Part shown: positions 8,638-22,242 of the stretch, piece by piece
Numbering within the stretch: position 1 is the first letter of the stretch
Layout: each line of letters opens with the position of its first letter
DNA from: Cololabis saira
Lineage: Eukaryota; Chordata; Actinopteri; Beloniformes; Belonidae
Assembly (NCBI RefSeq): GCF_033807715.1
Contig: NC_084599.1
Location: 1,823,501-1,887,500, forward strand
Length of the DNA: 64,000 nt
Direction of reading: 5' to 3'
The notes under the pieces: model-generated
Database searches by the model: none
The model's input: only the letters and a program-made list of their open reading frames with translations
What the model was told of the DNA's origin: nothing
Program-made: the position numbers and the translations under genes

Positions 8638-10738
8638 CTAGAAACAACTACATGGTTTATTGAGGTTGGAATATAGAGAGTTTTTAAAGAGGTGTAATGA
8701 ATTAAGTTTTCTTATGTTAATGGGTAAGTTGTTCCAATCTGATGGGGCTTTGAACTTAAAAGCATGCCTGCCAATTTCTTTAAAAGTTAAAGGAACAAAA
8801 AAAAAGGGTTGCTGAGTGTTTCTAAGAGAATATGAGGATGTATATGGAATCAGATATTGTTTTAAGTATGATGGATAACTAAAGTGTATACATTTGAATA
8901 TGAGTTGGAGCCAGTGGCATTGTCTTCTTGCGCTGAGGGGTAACCAGTTTAATGAATGATACATGGAGCAGTGGTGAGTTCGATATGGGCACCTTAACAC
9001 AAATCTACAGAGACTGTTGTAAATGACATTGAGAGGTTGAAGATGTGATTCATAAGTGTTCTGGTAAACAACATCAACATAATCTAAAATGGGAAATAAT
9101 AGTTGTGTGACAATTCTTTTCCGTGTTGGTAAAGTAAAACAGTTTATTGAACGGTAAAGGATGCCTAGGTTGCGATGTAACTTGGTTGTGATGGACTCAA
9201 TATGATGTTTAAAAGAAAATAATGGGTCGATCCAGAGGCCGAGGTGTTTGAATGTGGTGACCTGCTCAAGGGGTGAGCCATCATTAAAAAGAATATTAAG
9301 ATCTGGGTTATTTCCAAGGCCTAATCTGGTACCAAACAACATTGAACATGATTTCTTTTTGTTTAACAAAAGTTTATTTGATGCTAACCAATACTGAACA
9401 ATAGAAAATTCATTTTGTAAGGATCTCTCAATTATTGATGTGTTATTACCGTATGTATATATTACTGTGTCGTCTGCGTATAAGTGTATTTTACAATGGG
9501 AACAAGTTTTTGGGAGGTCATTAATGAAAATGGAGAAAAGGAGTGGTCCAAGGGATTAACCTTGTGGCACTCCTCTCTCAACAATTGCATATTTGGATTG
9601 GATTCCATTAAGGCTGACACACTGACGTCTGTTATGGAGATAAGAGTTGAACCAAAGAAGAGAGTTTCTAGAGATGCCAATTGAGTAAAGTTTGTCCAGT
9701 AGAAGGTAGTGATCAACAATGTCAAAAGCTTTAGTGAGATCCAGAAATATTGCACCAGTGAGTTTACCATTTTCAGAAGCTGTAAATATATCATTTGTGA
9801 ATTTTAGAAGAGCTGTGGTTGTTGAGAAATTTGATCTGAAACCGGACTGGCATGGAGACAAAATATTGTTTTCAGTAATATATTGTGATAATTGAGTGAA
9901 TATTAATTTTTCAAAGATTTTTGCAATGGAGTTGATAATGGAGATTGGGCGGTAATTATTGACTTCGTTTGGATCACCTCCCTTGTGTAGTGGAGTGACT
10001 ATGGCACTTTTCCAAGCAGAAGGGAGGGAGCAAGTTAATAAAGAAAGATTATATAAATCACAGAGGGGATACATTAAAATATGGGCTGCTAATTTAATAC
10101 ATTTTATCTCAATGCCGTCTGGACCAGATCCACAGTCATTCTTCAATTCATAGATTGCGTTTTGAACTCCAATAGGGTGTAAGTTTTGGAAAGAAAAACA
10201 TGAGCTACTACATGGAGAGCCAGATGAGGAGATGGAAGCTGCAGATGGGTCAAACACAAGGGAGTTACCTACAGAGAAGAAATGCTGATTGAAAATGTTG
10301 GAGATAGTTAGGGGATCCTGGATGATTTCATTATTGTGGCAAATCTTGGTGGTAATATTTTTATTGGGTTTGTTAAGGACATTATTAATGTTTTTCCAGA
10401 ACTGTTTGGGGTTGTGCATGTTTTCAGAGAGTTGATTTTTATAATAATCTGATTTAGCGTTACGTGTTCTTGTCTTACTTGAGTTTCTTAAAAGTCTATA
10501 CTTTTCCCAATCAGCAGCATCTTTAGTTTCCCTGTATCGCTTCCACAGTTTATCCCGTAATTTGAAAAGATTTACCAGATCGGGGTTGATCCAGGGAAGA
10601 TGTTTACCTTTAACTTTAATTTCCCTCCAAGGGGCGTGTTTATTGATAACATTTGTGACTTCAGAATAGAAATAATTCCAGGCATCTTCAGTATGAGGTA
10701 TGAGTTGAAATCTGTCCCAGTTAATTGTAATTAAATCA
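8638..10738 (-). pseudogene. LINE reverse transcriptase, one nonsense codon
   Basis: The frame reads from the insertion point at 10738 through a linker, then the RT fingers and palm: FWKNINNVLN, LTKAFDIVDH and GVPQG, where a TAA at about 9554 interrupts the conserved GVPQG-S-LGP block. It then continues in the same frame through YADDTVI (about 9466-9486), the catalytic aspartates, to the C-terminal domain ending at 8638. Apart from that stop and the nested insertion upstream the frame is clean. The protein would nick-prime and copy its own mRNA in the nucleus. The stop makes this copy a pseudogene. Confidence 0.85.
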
Positions 10739-10841
10739 GGGTTCCGGGCTCTTCCGTGTCGGCCTCTGGTCTCGCGGGTGGCGGGGTTGCTCCCCCCCCT
10801 CCCCCACTATAGATACACTTCAGGTGGAGCTTTGTTTGGTT

Positions 10842-11052
<211 letters not shown>

Positions 11053-11174
11053 TGATCATATACATACACACACACACACATAGATATACACACTGGCTTG
11101 TTCACCTGCATGCTGGCTCTCTAGTTTTTGGGTTTAGGTAGCGGTAGCGATAGCTTAGCTCAGACTGCGATCAG

Positions 11175-12775
11175 GGGCCCGTTTCACAAAGCAGGTTTAG
11201 TGAGAACTCTGAGTCTGTTAACCGTGAAATGAGGGAAACTCTGAGTTTTCCGTTTCACAAAGGGAGGTAACTCAAACCAGAGAAAGAGAGGTAACTCTAG
11301 CCTGTTTCACAAAGAGAGGTAACTTAAGCTCTCGGTCAGTTACCGTAGTAACAGACGCTCTGAATCTAACCTGGTCGGGACCAGGTTTATTTCAGCGAAC
11401 CTGGAGTTTCTCTCCGTCTCCTCCCTCAGTGGCGTCAATTCAGCCAATGGGTCTTTACGCAATACACATCCGTTTTCTGCACCACGGACAGCAAGCAGCA
11501 GAGTTAGAGAGCAGAAAAGGCGTATCTGACAAACGCAACCTATTTTATTCACTATGTCAGTGCAACAATATCACAGGGACATCCCAGTTTAACTTCAAAC
11601 AGTTAAAGTCCAAATGCAAAAAGGAGAGGGAGAGTTAAAAAAAGTCAAATATTTCCCTTAAACAGATGTATAAGAGGATTTATATCTTACTTTGAGATGA
11701 ACTTGCATAATTAATCCATCAGTGGCTAACAGCCTCGTTAATATATTCTGGACCCATCACTTGCCTTCTTTCTTTTTTTTTTTATTGCGTGGTTGTCTGC
11801 TTCATTTTAAATTTTGTAAGTTAGTAACACTGCAGAGCGCACTTTTTTTTAACTTTATTTAAAACTTTATTTAAAAGTTCCAATTACAGTCAGAACATTG
11901 ACCGTGGACAGTCAGGCATCAAGGAATTAAATAAACAAATACAGTATGAGACATAAAGTGGATGAAGTGCATAAGTCATTACATAAGTAACATAAATATA
12001 ATAAAATAAATCAATTGAAATAAAAAGAAAGAAAATGGCAGGACATATATTATATCTGCAGAGCGCACTAAAAACGAGATTGATAGCGACCACTGTCGTC
12101 AGGGACGCTGGGACATTTCAAGATATGAGGGGGGGGGGGTACAAGTGTTGGGATAGATAATACCTACTGAAATCCATCATGTTGTTCTGATATGCATTTG
12201 TAGTTATTTTATATGTATGAAGTAATAGAATACATCAATACAAATAGATACAGAGTAATTCCATAAATGTATTTAAAAAAAAACATTTACATTCTCCCCT
12301 GAAGCCGAGGTGTGGCAGCTGCCGTACCCAATTGACGGCCCTGATCTAATTGACAATAAAATTTCATTTTTTTTTTTCAAAATATGCTCTCATACTCGCC
12401 ATATGCACGTATAACGCTTCTAACTCCAGTGGCGTGAAGTATGTGGATCTTCAGATGCAAACTAACGTTTCCTCAAAGGGATTTTGTAAATTGAAAAGAT
12501 AAATAAAGTTAAAAAGAAAAAAAAGAAAATGTATGTCGCTCTTTTGTGTCGCCGGTTGCCATGGTGAATCCTTGTATCAGCGCTCTACTGATGATGGCTT
12601 TTTATTTCCCTCACGCTCGCGCTTAACTCCCGGTGAAACTACTTAGAGTTGAGTAAATTACCTCAAATCCGCTGTTCTGGAACCGAAAACTCAGAGTTTC
12701 CGATCTCAGAGTAGATCAACTAAGAGTTCAGGATTAGACTCAGTGTTTATTGAACCTGCTTTGTGAAACGGACCC
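11175..12775. mobile_element. Harbinger-like non-autonomous element with CAG duplication
   Basis: The element starts GGGCCCGTTTCACAAAGC and ends with the complement of GGGTCCGTTTCACAAAGC. The TIRs continue through agg and ttcaa-type words. A 3-bp duplication CAG flanks it (11172-11174 and 12776-12778), and the empty site gatcagatctc is preserved in copy B at 27956-27966. Three-base duplications and GGG termini fit PIF/Harbinger. No transposase was found inside. It carries the polyA-type segments near 11830-12060, 12345-12376 and 12468-12530, which look like later retroposon scraps. Confidence 0.8.
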
Positions 12776-12927
12776 CAGATCTCAAGATTTAGGTTGATTG
12801 CTGTTATTGTTTTGGTTGGCTCCGTGCCGGTTTCGTGCTTTGTTTGTGGTTTTTTGTTGCAGATTTCCAGTGCTTGACGTGTGTCTCCGTGTGTTCCTGC
12901 TTCCTGGATTGGCAGTGGAGGTCGTCA

Positions 12928-12931
12928 CCCC

Positions 12932-12968
<37 letters not shown>
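12928..12968. repeat. C-run followed by A-run
   Basis: A run of about 24 C is followed by an A-rich stretch. Copy B has the same arrangement at 28110-28146 with shorter runs, so it is a feature of the retroposon family. Confidence 0.9.
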
Positions 12969-13165
12969 AACAAAAAAAACAAAAAAACACTGGGTTTGTA
13001 TGTGTATATTTATGTATGTGTACGCATATGTGTGCGTATATATATGTATATATATTAAATATAGTAATAATGCACACATATACACTTTTGGTTTCTACCG
13101 TCATGGTATCAATCAATAATATGTGTGCAGACAAGGTAAAAAAAAAAAAAAAAAAAAAAAATCAG

Positions 13166-13890
13166 ATATGAAATTATCAGTATCAATGTTCTTACATTGC
13201 CTAACTCTTATGAGTTTTGGAGGAAGCTTCAGAGATTTGATTTTCCACACACAGTAAATTGCTGAATGATCACTAAAGCAGTCTGAGAGAACGCCGGATC
13301 TAATAATTCTGTCAGGGTGGGTAACAAGGATCCAGTCAAGTAATGATTTAGATCTGGCGTCCACTCTGGTGGGTTCATTTATTATCTGAGTTAGGTTTAT
13401 GCTTTTGATAAGACTTTTATCAGTGGAAGATGAACGGTCCAGCCAGTTTGAGTTGAAGTCGCCTAATATGATCGTCTCACAAAAGTGTTCAAGTGAGGTA
13501 AGAGTTGATAGGATGCATTGGGTTGAATCAGGGTGGACAGGTGGAGGTCTATAGATGCTGCTGATTATAAGATGCTTATTTTCGTGAAGTTTTAACTTAA
13601 CAAAAATGCACTCAAAAAATGATGGGGGTATTTTAGGAGTTACCAGTTCAGAGATAAAGTGTAAGGAAACATAAATAGCCGCACTTCCTCCTCTGGTGCC
13701 CCTGTCAGCTCTATAAAGCATGTAGTTGTCCAGTTTGATCTCATTGTCACTAATGTTACTATGCAGCCATGTTTCAGAAAAGGTAAGCACATCAGGTTTA
13801 TACTGAGAGACCCAGACTCTAATTAAATCGATTTTAGGAAGAAGGCTCCGTATATTTAAATGTGTAATTTTAAGACCTTTGACTGTGTCA
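13166..13890 (-). pseudogene. LINE apurinic-type endonuclease domain
   Basis: The minus strand reads LNIRSLLPKID, then FSETWL, RGGSAAIYV, IYRPP, LGDFNSNW and SDHSAIY, the successive motifs of APE-type endonucleases that nick the target. It is contiguous in frame with the RT at 10738 once the insertion at 10740-13165 is removed. Downstream of 13166 the apparent reading frame runs into the polyA of the inserted retroposon. The 5' end of the ORF is not clear; an upstream frame near 13915 (SDTPQASLCPSG) ends before the endonuclease. Confidence 0.83.
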
Positions 13891-14340
13891 ATTATGAGTA
13901 AAAGTAAATGCCACTAGGGCATAGTGAGGCTTGGGGAGTGTCTGATGGAAGGAGGCAGGAGAGCAGGAGAGCCATAGGATCCACACAAGCATACCAATAC
14001 ACACACATGTGGCACACATACAGACATGTACAGATACACACACACACACTAAAGGAAAAAAAAAGAGAAACGTACAGAAAAATAGTCAGGCTGCGCCATA
14101 GGGCACACAGCTCAGTCTGCAAAGCTCATAAGCGAAGGTAAGATAAGGTAAGATAGGGTCCAATATGAAAAAGGGAACAAAAAAAAAAGAACAAAAAAAA
14201 AGAGACACAAATGATGGATAAGTAAAGGTTAGAGAATTACAAATAAAAATGTATACATGTAAAGAAAAAAAAAAAGGCATCTGGTCAACAAGTCCACTCC
14301 AAAGTGTTGGACCACCGTCCATATGGTTATGAATTCATGA
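13891..14340 (-). other. Presumed 5' region of the minus-strand LINE
   Basis: The segment lies directly upstream of the endonuclease frame. It contains a short CA tract (14036-14048) and A-rich runs, with no frame I recognise. It is probably the LINE 5' UTR or the end of its ORF1; the true 5' border is unknown. Confidence 0.4.
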
Positions 14341-15965
<1,625 letters not shown>

Positions 15966-16498
15966 CCCCGACGAGAATTATTTATTAACTTTATTAATTA
16001 TTAATAATATTCATTAATAGCCTTGGATAACTAATCAGCTTAGCTACCTGAGTTGCACAACAAAAGTAAGCTCAGATGCTACTATAACTTTATAGTCATA
16101 CAATTTTTATTCATTTTTTAATTTTAATGTTCATCATGTCTTCATTTGGTTTATTTTCACCTTTTAGAAAAAATAATAAGAAGTTAGAGAGAAAAAAGGA
16201 GAAAGAAAAAAAAAAAATAAATAAATAATAATAATAATTTTGCTCTGTGCAGCATTTTCCTCATCACCGCGTTTTACAACAGTTGCATCTCCATTGCAGC
16301 AAAAACAGTCCCCAAAAAAGAAAAAAGTACAATTGCTGCTGCTGGAAAAGTGCTGAGAAAACAGGCGATCAACATCTCAAAGTAAAGAAGTCCAAAGAGA
16401 GACCGTAGAAAGAAGAGGAAGAAGAGGAAAAAAAAACAAAACTCAGGAGCGCACGGAGCAATTGTCATTGATTAATGCTTATGCTACCGGCAGTAGCA
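15966..16498. other. AT-rich stretch, no gene recognised
   Basis: Simple A-rich runs and ATAAT repeats lie at 16170-16240. On the minus strand this lies immediately 3' of the orphan ORF1, where an ORF2 would be expected, and none is present. Confidence 0.5.
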
Positions 16499-16501
16499 GA
16501 G

Positions 16502-17314
16502 TTATGGGGAGTCAATGGAGAACTCATTGAGGAAGGCTTCAACCTCATTAGGGGAGCGAAAAAGTTTGGTCTTACCGTCATGGACCACTCTCAGCATGGA
16601 TGGAAAGATCATGGAGTATTTCAGCTCCAGGTCTCGCAGCCTCCTTTTAACAGGGTCAAACTGTCGGCGTTTCTGGACGAGTGCAGGGCTAAAATCCGGG
16701 TAGATATGGACTCGTGTGCCGTTGTACACAAGCTCCCTCTTCTCCCTGGAGAGCTTCATGATCCTGATCTTGTCCTGGAAGTAAAGGAACTTAACTAGGA
16801 TAGGTCGCGGTCCAGCTTTGGAGGTTTGCTTGAGGAAGGATGGTGAGCGGTGGCAGCGCTCGATGACAGGTGGAGCGGGGAAGTTCTCCTCCCCGAGAAG
16901 CTGCAGGATCAGACGATTCATGAACCCGAGGATATCCCGACCCTCTGCTTTCTCCGGGACTTTAATGAAGCGCAGGTTGGAGGCCCGGCTGCGGTTCTCA
17001 GCGGCCTCAGCTCGTTCTTTCAAGTAGTAGTTATCCTTCTCCAGTATTTTGATTCGCTGTGTCAGGTCCTGCAGATTATCCTCGTTGGCGCTAACTCTCT
17101 GCTCAAGCATAGTAACCTGCTCTCCAAGAGTGCAGAGTGAGTCCTCAATATTAGTGAGACTGTCTTTGATGGTTCCCAGCTTTGAGTCCATATGAGAGAT
17201 CATCTCAAACTTAATTTGTTGCATCCCCTCAAGGATGGTTTGAAGGGAGATTGCATCTCCAGTCGTAGAGAGGCCTGCCGCCATCTCCCTTTCACAGAGG
17301 TGTTGTGAGTTCAA
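16502..17314 (-). CDS. Tx1/L1-type ORF1 protein, intact but without ORF2
   Basis: The 270-residue frame has an N-terminal coiled coil (roughly residues 30-115, with heptads such as LGEQVTMLEQRVSANEDNLQ), a central RRM-like region starting RASNLRFIKVPE, and a C-terminal domain with VHIYPDFSPALVQKRR and FLNEF. This is the architecture of L1 ORF1p, an RNA-binding trimer that packages LINE RNA. It is open and ends cleanly at 16499-16501. The minus strand downstream has no endonuclease or RT. LINE insertions are usually 5' truncated, so retention of the 5' part alone is unusual. It may reflect a deletion of the 3' part or a retained ORF. Confidence 0.85.
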   Translation of the reverse strand: MNSQHLCEREMAAGLSTTGDAISLQTILEGMQQIKFEMISHMDSKLGTIKDSLTNIEDSLCTLGEQVTMLEQRVSANEDNLQDLTQRIKILEKDNYYLKERAEAAENRSRASNLRFIKVPEKAEGRDILGFMNRLILQLLGEENFPAPPVIERCHRSPSFLKQTSKAGPRPILVKFLYFQDKIRIMKLSREKRELVYNGTRVHIYPDFSPALVQKRRQFDPVKRRLRDLELKYSMIFPSMLRVVHDGKTKLFRSPNEVEAFLNEFSIDSP

Positions 17315-17640
17315 AAACCTCTGTTAGTAGGTAAAGTTACTTGGGCTGTGAGTCTTCAAAGAGACTATTGAAACTATAGTTCTCCGTGTACAAAAGTTGG
17401 GAAAAAACAATCCAAAATATAGATTACAAGGACCTTAAAAGACAAATGTTTGAGCCTGCAGTCTTAAGCATGTGGCAAACACTCACACCACGGCAGCCAT
17501 CTTGCGTCAGAATGCGAATTCGGAAACGGCCTGACTTCCGGGTTTACTTCCGCGTTATGCGGCCCATAGAGCATGCGCAGTTGAGTCACCTCCCATGATG
17601 CTCTGGGGCCTCCCATCATTCCCCGGGGCAATGACGCGAA
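17315..17640 (-). other. Presumed 5' UTR of the orphan ORF1 element
   Basis: The minus strand is GC-rich with CpG-containing words and gcaagatggctgcc near 17489-17503, a YY1-like site often found at LINE 5' ends. The promoter role is inferred from its position. Confidence 0.4.
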
Positions 17641-17775
17641 TATTAATATAATATGTAATATGATATATATATGTAATATGATATATAAATTAATGTATAT
17701 TATTACATGTATAGTATTACATATATTATTAATGTATTAATATAATATAATTACATAATATATATTAATATAAAC
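17640..17775. repeat. AT-rich low-complexity tract
   Basis: Repeated taatatgatat and attaatataat words fill about 135 bases. Confidence 0.9.
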
Positions 17776-17801
17776 ATCCGTGGAATGCACGGACACGGCT
17801 G

Positions 17802-17821
17802 TGACGTCAGCCGTGACGTCA
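17802..17821. promoter_or_regulatory. Two cAMP-response-element-like palindromes
   Basis: TGACGTCA occurs at 17802-17809 and again at 17814-17821, four bases apart. A pair of consensus CREB/ATF sites this close is uncommon by chance, but no gene start is evident nearby, so function is unproven. Confidence 0.4.
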
Positions 17822-17917
17822 CGCCCAGAAAGAGACTTTTCTTTGACTTTTCTGGCCGTTACAAAACATTTTTGACGGAAATAAAGTCCTTGACTTAAAA
17901 ATATAGAATACAAAGAT

Positions 17918-18480
17918 TAGTAATTGCCGGTGATTACAGCTGGAGGTGTCCTGTGAACAGTTTTAGAGGCTTCTCTTTTACTATTGCAGTCTATGGGAAA
18001 AAAGCTTTCTGGGCCCCATGGGATTTTTTGTTGCAGTACCGCGGCTGGACACTGAAAAAAAATCGGCACACCTTCTGAGCGCGAGACTGGGGGGCTGCTT
18101 CTGACTGCCAGACCCGGGGGCTGAAGTGAGCACGTAAAGTTGTTTACGTGAGCACGTAAAACGTTTATGCACTCACTAAAAAGTTTCACGCGCTCTCGCA
18201 AAACTTATAAGTGAGCGCCTAAAAGTTGTTCTACGTGAGTGTGTAAAAACAAGTACATTGGGAGTATTGCTGGAACAGGAGACCATCCAGTTGCGCCCTG
18301 CTCTGTTTATGAATGGAAATGACATTACAGGATTTAGCTGAGCTATATTTTAACCTGGGACTCCATTATAATGACATTGCCACTTTGCTTGCAAGTAAAC
18401 AACTTTACGCGCTCACTAAAGGTTTTACGTGCGCGCGTAAAACTCATTATAAAAAAAAAAAAAAAATCCGTGTCCCTTTA
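17918..18480. repeat. Unclassified repeat-like stretch with inverted acgtaaa words
   Basis: The words gcacgtaaa, ttttacgtg and cacgcgctc occur many times in both orientations from 18125 to 18450, as in a decayed foldback or MITE. No termini or target duplication were identified. Confidence 0.45.
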
Positions 18481-18534
18481 GGGGCTCCGTAGGAAACAGT
18501 TAGGCACCAAATATATTTAATTTTCTGAGATGGC

Positions 18535-18746
18535 AAAAATAAGAACTTTATTGATCCCACATAGGAGTAATGTAAAGTTCATGTTTTATCAGCTGTAGAG
18601 AACAAGATAGTGCCGAAAAACAATATATATCACCCCTCACAAAAATAAGAACTTTATTGATCCCACATAGGAGTAATTCACGTTATATCAGCTATAGAGA
18701 ACAAGGTAGTGCCGAAAAACAATATATATCCCCCCTCACAAAAATA
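18535..18746. repeat. Two-copy tandem repeat, 106-bp period
   Basis: The unit begins aaaaataagaactttattg and contains atcccacataggagtaa and gtgccgaaaaacaatatata. Copies start at 18535 and 18641, and a third begins at about 18741 but diverges. The unit resembles the 3' end of fish LINEs or SINEs (tttattgatcccacat). Confidence 0.85.
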
Positions 18747-19717
18747 AGAAAAATACAGAAACATATTTTCTCATCAACAAATAATATTTTACATAAACAT
18801 ATTTAAATATTTTCAAGTAACAAAATAACATATTTGAACAATTTTTCAGATTTTTTCAGTTATTTTATTGTCTGAAAAATGGTTCAAATATATTATTTTG
18901 ATATTTGAAAAATTTTCAATTTGTAAATTTTAAATTTGTTTTGTGTATGAATAAATGAGACGTAAAACGTAAATTTCTTTGTAGAAAGGCGCTTTATGAA
19001 AATAAGTCAATTTACTTGTATTAGTTTCCATCGCAGTCTTGCCACATCCAATATGGCGGCGACGTTGACGTACGGCTCAGCGCCCGATGGGGCGGATACG
19101 TTTATATGTCTATGGAGACAACGATATGAACAGGAGACTCAGGAGTAGATAAGAAACTGGGATGATATCGGGGGGGGGGGGGGGGGGGGGGGGTTAGCAT
19201 GCAGCTCTGGAAGCTCTCGCCTGCAAACATGTTCAGAGGAGAGGAACAATAAACTGCAGTTTTGCTTTTCAGATACTTCTAATTAATAACTGTCGATTGA
19301 GCTGAAGAAAGAAGAAAGAATGTGAATGAGAGGAGGAGGGGTAGATCATGTAGGTCCCCCTGCTGGTCTGAAACAGCAGCGTATCTAGGATGAAGCTGTT
19401 TCAGACCAGCTGCTCTAGTCTGGTCCTGCAGCTGCAGCTATGACTGCTGACCAGTGGCGGAGCGCACCTCATCCTACCCATCAAACAACATTTAGGCCTA
19501 CTCTCACTTTTATTGAGCCAAGCAAGCCTATAGGCCTATGCTGCAGAAAGCAGAGGAAAGTCACAAACTTGTTAAGAACACACACCTGAGACAGGCCTGA
19601 CAGCTGTCAATCACATGGAGCTGAAAACTCAGATAGTCACGGACTGACTCAGTTCCATCTTTAATACAGCTTAAATACAAAAAAAAAAAAAAAAACATAA
19701 CTGGTCTAAAATTACAC
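18747..19717. other. No gene recognised; poly-G tract
   Basis: The segment holds A/T-rich words, a 24-base G run (19170-19193) and short imperfect inverted words. No open frame is convincing. Confidence 0.5.
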
Positions 19718-20067
19718 AATCTATAGAGAGAGTCGCAATCTACGTCATCACCTGGCAGCCGCCATGCTGGACGAACCATTAGCAGCTCTTCAGACCACTA
19801 CGCACCGCGTACAGACGTGCTCCCTCTTCGTCGTGTTTTACGTGAAATCGTTACTTTACATTATTCTGTAAACCCTGGTAGCCTGTTGCTGTGTTGTAGC
19901 AGCAGCAGCTCCACACATAACAGACGTGGGGAAAAAAATCGCTAATGGTTTAACTTTTCACCGGTTCCTGCTCGGAGGCAGAACCTCCGAACATCTGAGA
20001 TAACAAACAGTCGTCGGCTCGCTTGGCTGTAAGACGACCAAATATAACCTTCCACATTATCCCGATG

Positions 20068-20616
20068 TCGATGAGAGTCTGCTCCCTGCATTTTCATTCT
20101 GGTAAGTTAAAGATGCTGTATGATTATCTTTTTATACATTGTCTCTCCTTCAACTGCAACACCACACACACACATACACACACATAGAAGCGCTCACACA
20201 AACACACGTAAAGGCAGTCATAAGGCTAACACTATGCATTACATAGACGTGACACTCATAATCATGACATGTAAGAAATCATAAAGTCATTACAGGTGCC
20301 CTGTCATGACTATGAGTGCCACATCTATGTTATGCACATCCATTCAAATAAGTGTTCCTATCATAACATAACATTAAGGTTCTATATTTTTTCAAGACTT
20401 ATGTTTTGGGATGATAATTTTGATTGTGTTACCAGGAAAACCAGCAAATGAAATGTACAGCTCCCACCCAGACTGAGCCCCATCTCTCAACCCGGGCCAC
20501 ACTAAGATAAATGTCACATCGACTGCACGCTATGAGAGAAGGGAAGGAGAAAACGGTGGAGGACTGACAGTACACCTGCGATGGATGACACAGTTATGGA
20601 TGACCTTCTTCCAGCA
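20068..20616 (+). pseudogene. THAP-domain exons of the ISL2EU transposase
   Basis: An exon ending at 20101 encodes RVCSLHFHS, the C-terminal C-x2-H half of a THAP zinc finger, and stops at a GT donor (gtaagt). It joins in phase to an exon starting at 20437 that reads KPANEMYSSHPD, then a stop (tga) where families usually have tryptophan, then APSLNPGHTKI, the normal continuation. A second donor follows at 20617. The N-terminal CxxC half of the THAP domain is not recognisable. THAP domains recognise the element's TIR DNA. Confidence 0.7.
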
Positions 20617-20734
20617 GGTAAGCATTACAGAGCCAGCAGATACAAGACCATATCTTGTTTTTGTTGCAGCTGTATGTGGCACATTTAGCTCTAATGATTT
20701 CCTTCAGAATAAACTATATCTTATCTGATCCACA

Positions 20735-21031
20735 GTGGAGACACCAGCACCAGTAGACGATGGAGCTGACCAGAGACCGCTGACAGAATGTGACTTCTGT
20801 CATCGTCGGCAGGATGAAATCAAGCGGCTGCTGGAAGAGAACAGGACCCTGAAACAGGAGCTCGGTCAGAGGAAAATGGGTGAACATTTCCTGAAGGATG
20901 ACATCAACAAAGTGAAGTACTACACTGGACTTCCACACCTTGAAGTTGTCATGGGTGTTCTAGCCTGTGTTGCAAAAATTAGTGATGCTAAAACCCACAC
21001 TGAAATAAATGTGTCTGAAATACAGCCATAA
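20735..21031 (+). pseudogene. ISL2EU transposase linker exon (coiled coil), truncated
   Basis: The exon follows an acceptor (tccacag at 20729-20735) and reads CDFCHRRQDEIKRLLEENRT, a short coiled coil, then KVKYYTGLPHLEV, the segment that precedes the DDE domain in ISL2EU transposases. After GVLACV the frame diverges into unrelated residues and stops, so the catalytic domain is absent. Confidence 0.72.
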
Positions 21032-21755
21032 GTGTCTGTCGCATCCATACCCACAATCTTCACAATAAACATACTTAAATGCATATGTCTTATAAACAAG
21101 GAGAAATAACAGTTTGATATGCAAAAACAAGAAGTGTTTATTTGAAAGTATTGCAACCTGAGAACACAGAACCTAGTGCAATTTGAATGCTTAAAAAAAA
21201 TTGTTACAATTTAAAAAATGGAGGTAGTGCAATTTCTTATATTGCAATAATAAATATAAATGTTACATATAAATGCTTTCAATACCAAAATTAAATAGGT
21301 ATCTATACAATAACATATTGAAAACAACAACATATTGCAAGAATAGATACAAGTAAACAATGGAGGTAGTGCAATTATTTCAATAATAATAGTATATATC
21401 CATGTTTCTTATAAATAAATAGGTATCAATACTATATATATATTTATATAATATACAGTATTTCTTATTGTCTTTGAATAAACTGTGTGACTACAGGTAT
21501 CAGTCGTAAACATACTGTACATCTAAAAATATTGAAAACAACATATTGCAAGAATGACAAATTGTCCAGTGTGGCTTGGGGCTTGTGTCTGCTGGCTGGC
21601 GTCCGTAGGCCAGGCATGGGACTGTTGTCATCGATGGCTCGGTCCAGAGCAATCCTCTCAATCAGCTCTCCTAAGAGGAGACAAATGAACATACATTAGT
21701 TCATTTGTCATAAAACTGTAGAAAGCAGCAGTAATACTAAAGTAACACTTTACTG

Positions 21756-21764
<9 letters not shown>

Positions 21765-21804
<40 letters not shown>

Positions 21805-21827
21805 GTGTGTATATATATATATATATT

Positions 21828-21907
<80 letters not shown>

Positions 21908-21943
21908 AATATATATATATACACACATACATATACGTGTATG

Positions 21944-21968
<25 letters not shown>
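21765..21968. repeat. Long (TA)n microsatellite with GTGTG islands
   Basis: About 200 bases of TA repeats are interrupted by tttatgtgtgta and its complement, producing a nearly palindromic array. It sits where the ISL2EU core should be. Confidence 0.95.
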
Positions 21969-21974
<6 letters not shown>

Positions 21975-22242
21975 GGTAGTCTTGAAAATGTCACGACAGA
22001 GAAGGACAGCACTTCATTGTGTATCATTCTATGCAGGAAACCAAACATTGTAGTGGCCACTCACTAGCAGGACTGTGTATATACATGACCTATAAATGAC
22101 ATTTATGTATATGACAGTAAAGTATAACGTCTGAATATTAGTTTATATAGCTTAACTACACTTTTGTAACACCTAGTTACGAGCACACCTGTGCATGCTG
22201 CTACAAACAAAGCACTAACAGTTGCTAGAATGAAGCGCAGCT

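Noticed and set aside
12782..13171. Overlapping proline- and glycine-rich frames
   Set aside because: They come from the C-run and A-run of the retroposon and are open in most frames.
18535..18746. Possible CRISPR-like repeat array
   Set aside because: There are only two adjacent copies with no spacers, in a vertebrate genome; it is a plain tandem duplication.
21658..22060. Tyr/Ile-rich frames on both strands
   Set aside because: They translate the TA microsatellite.
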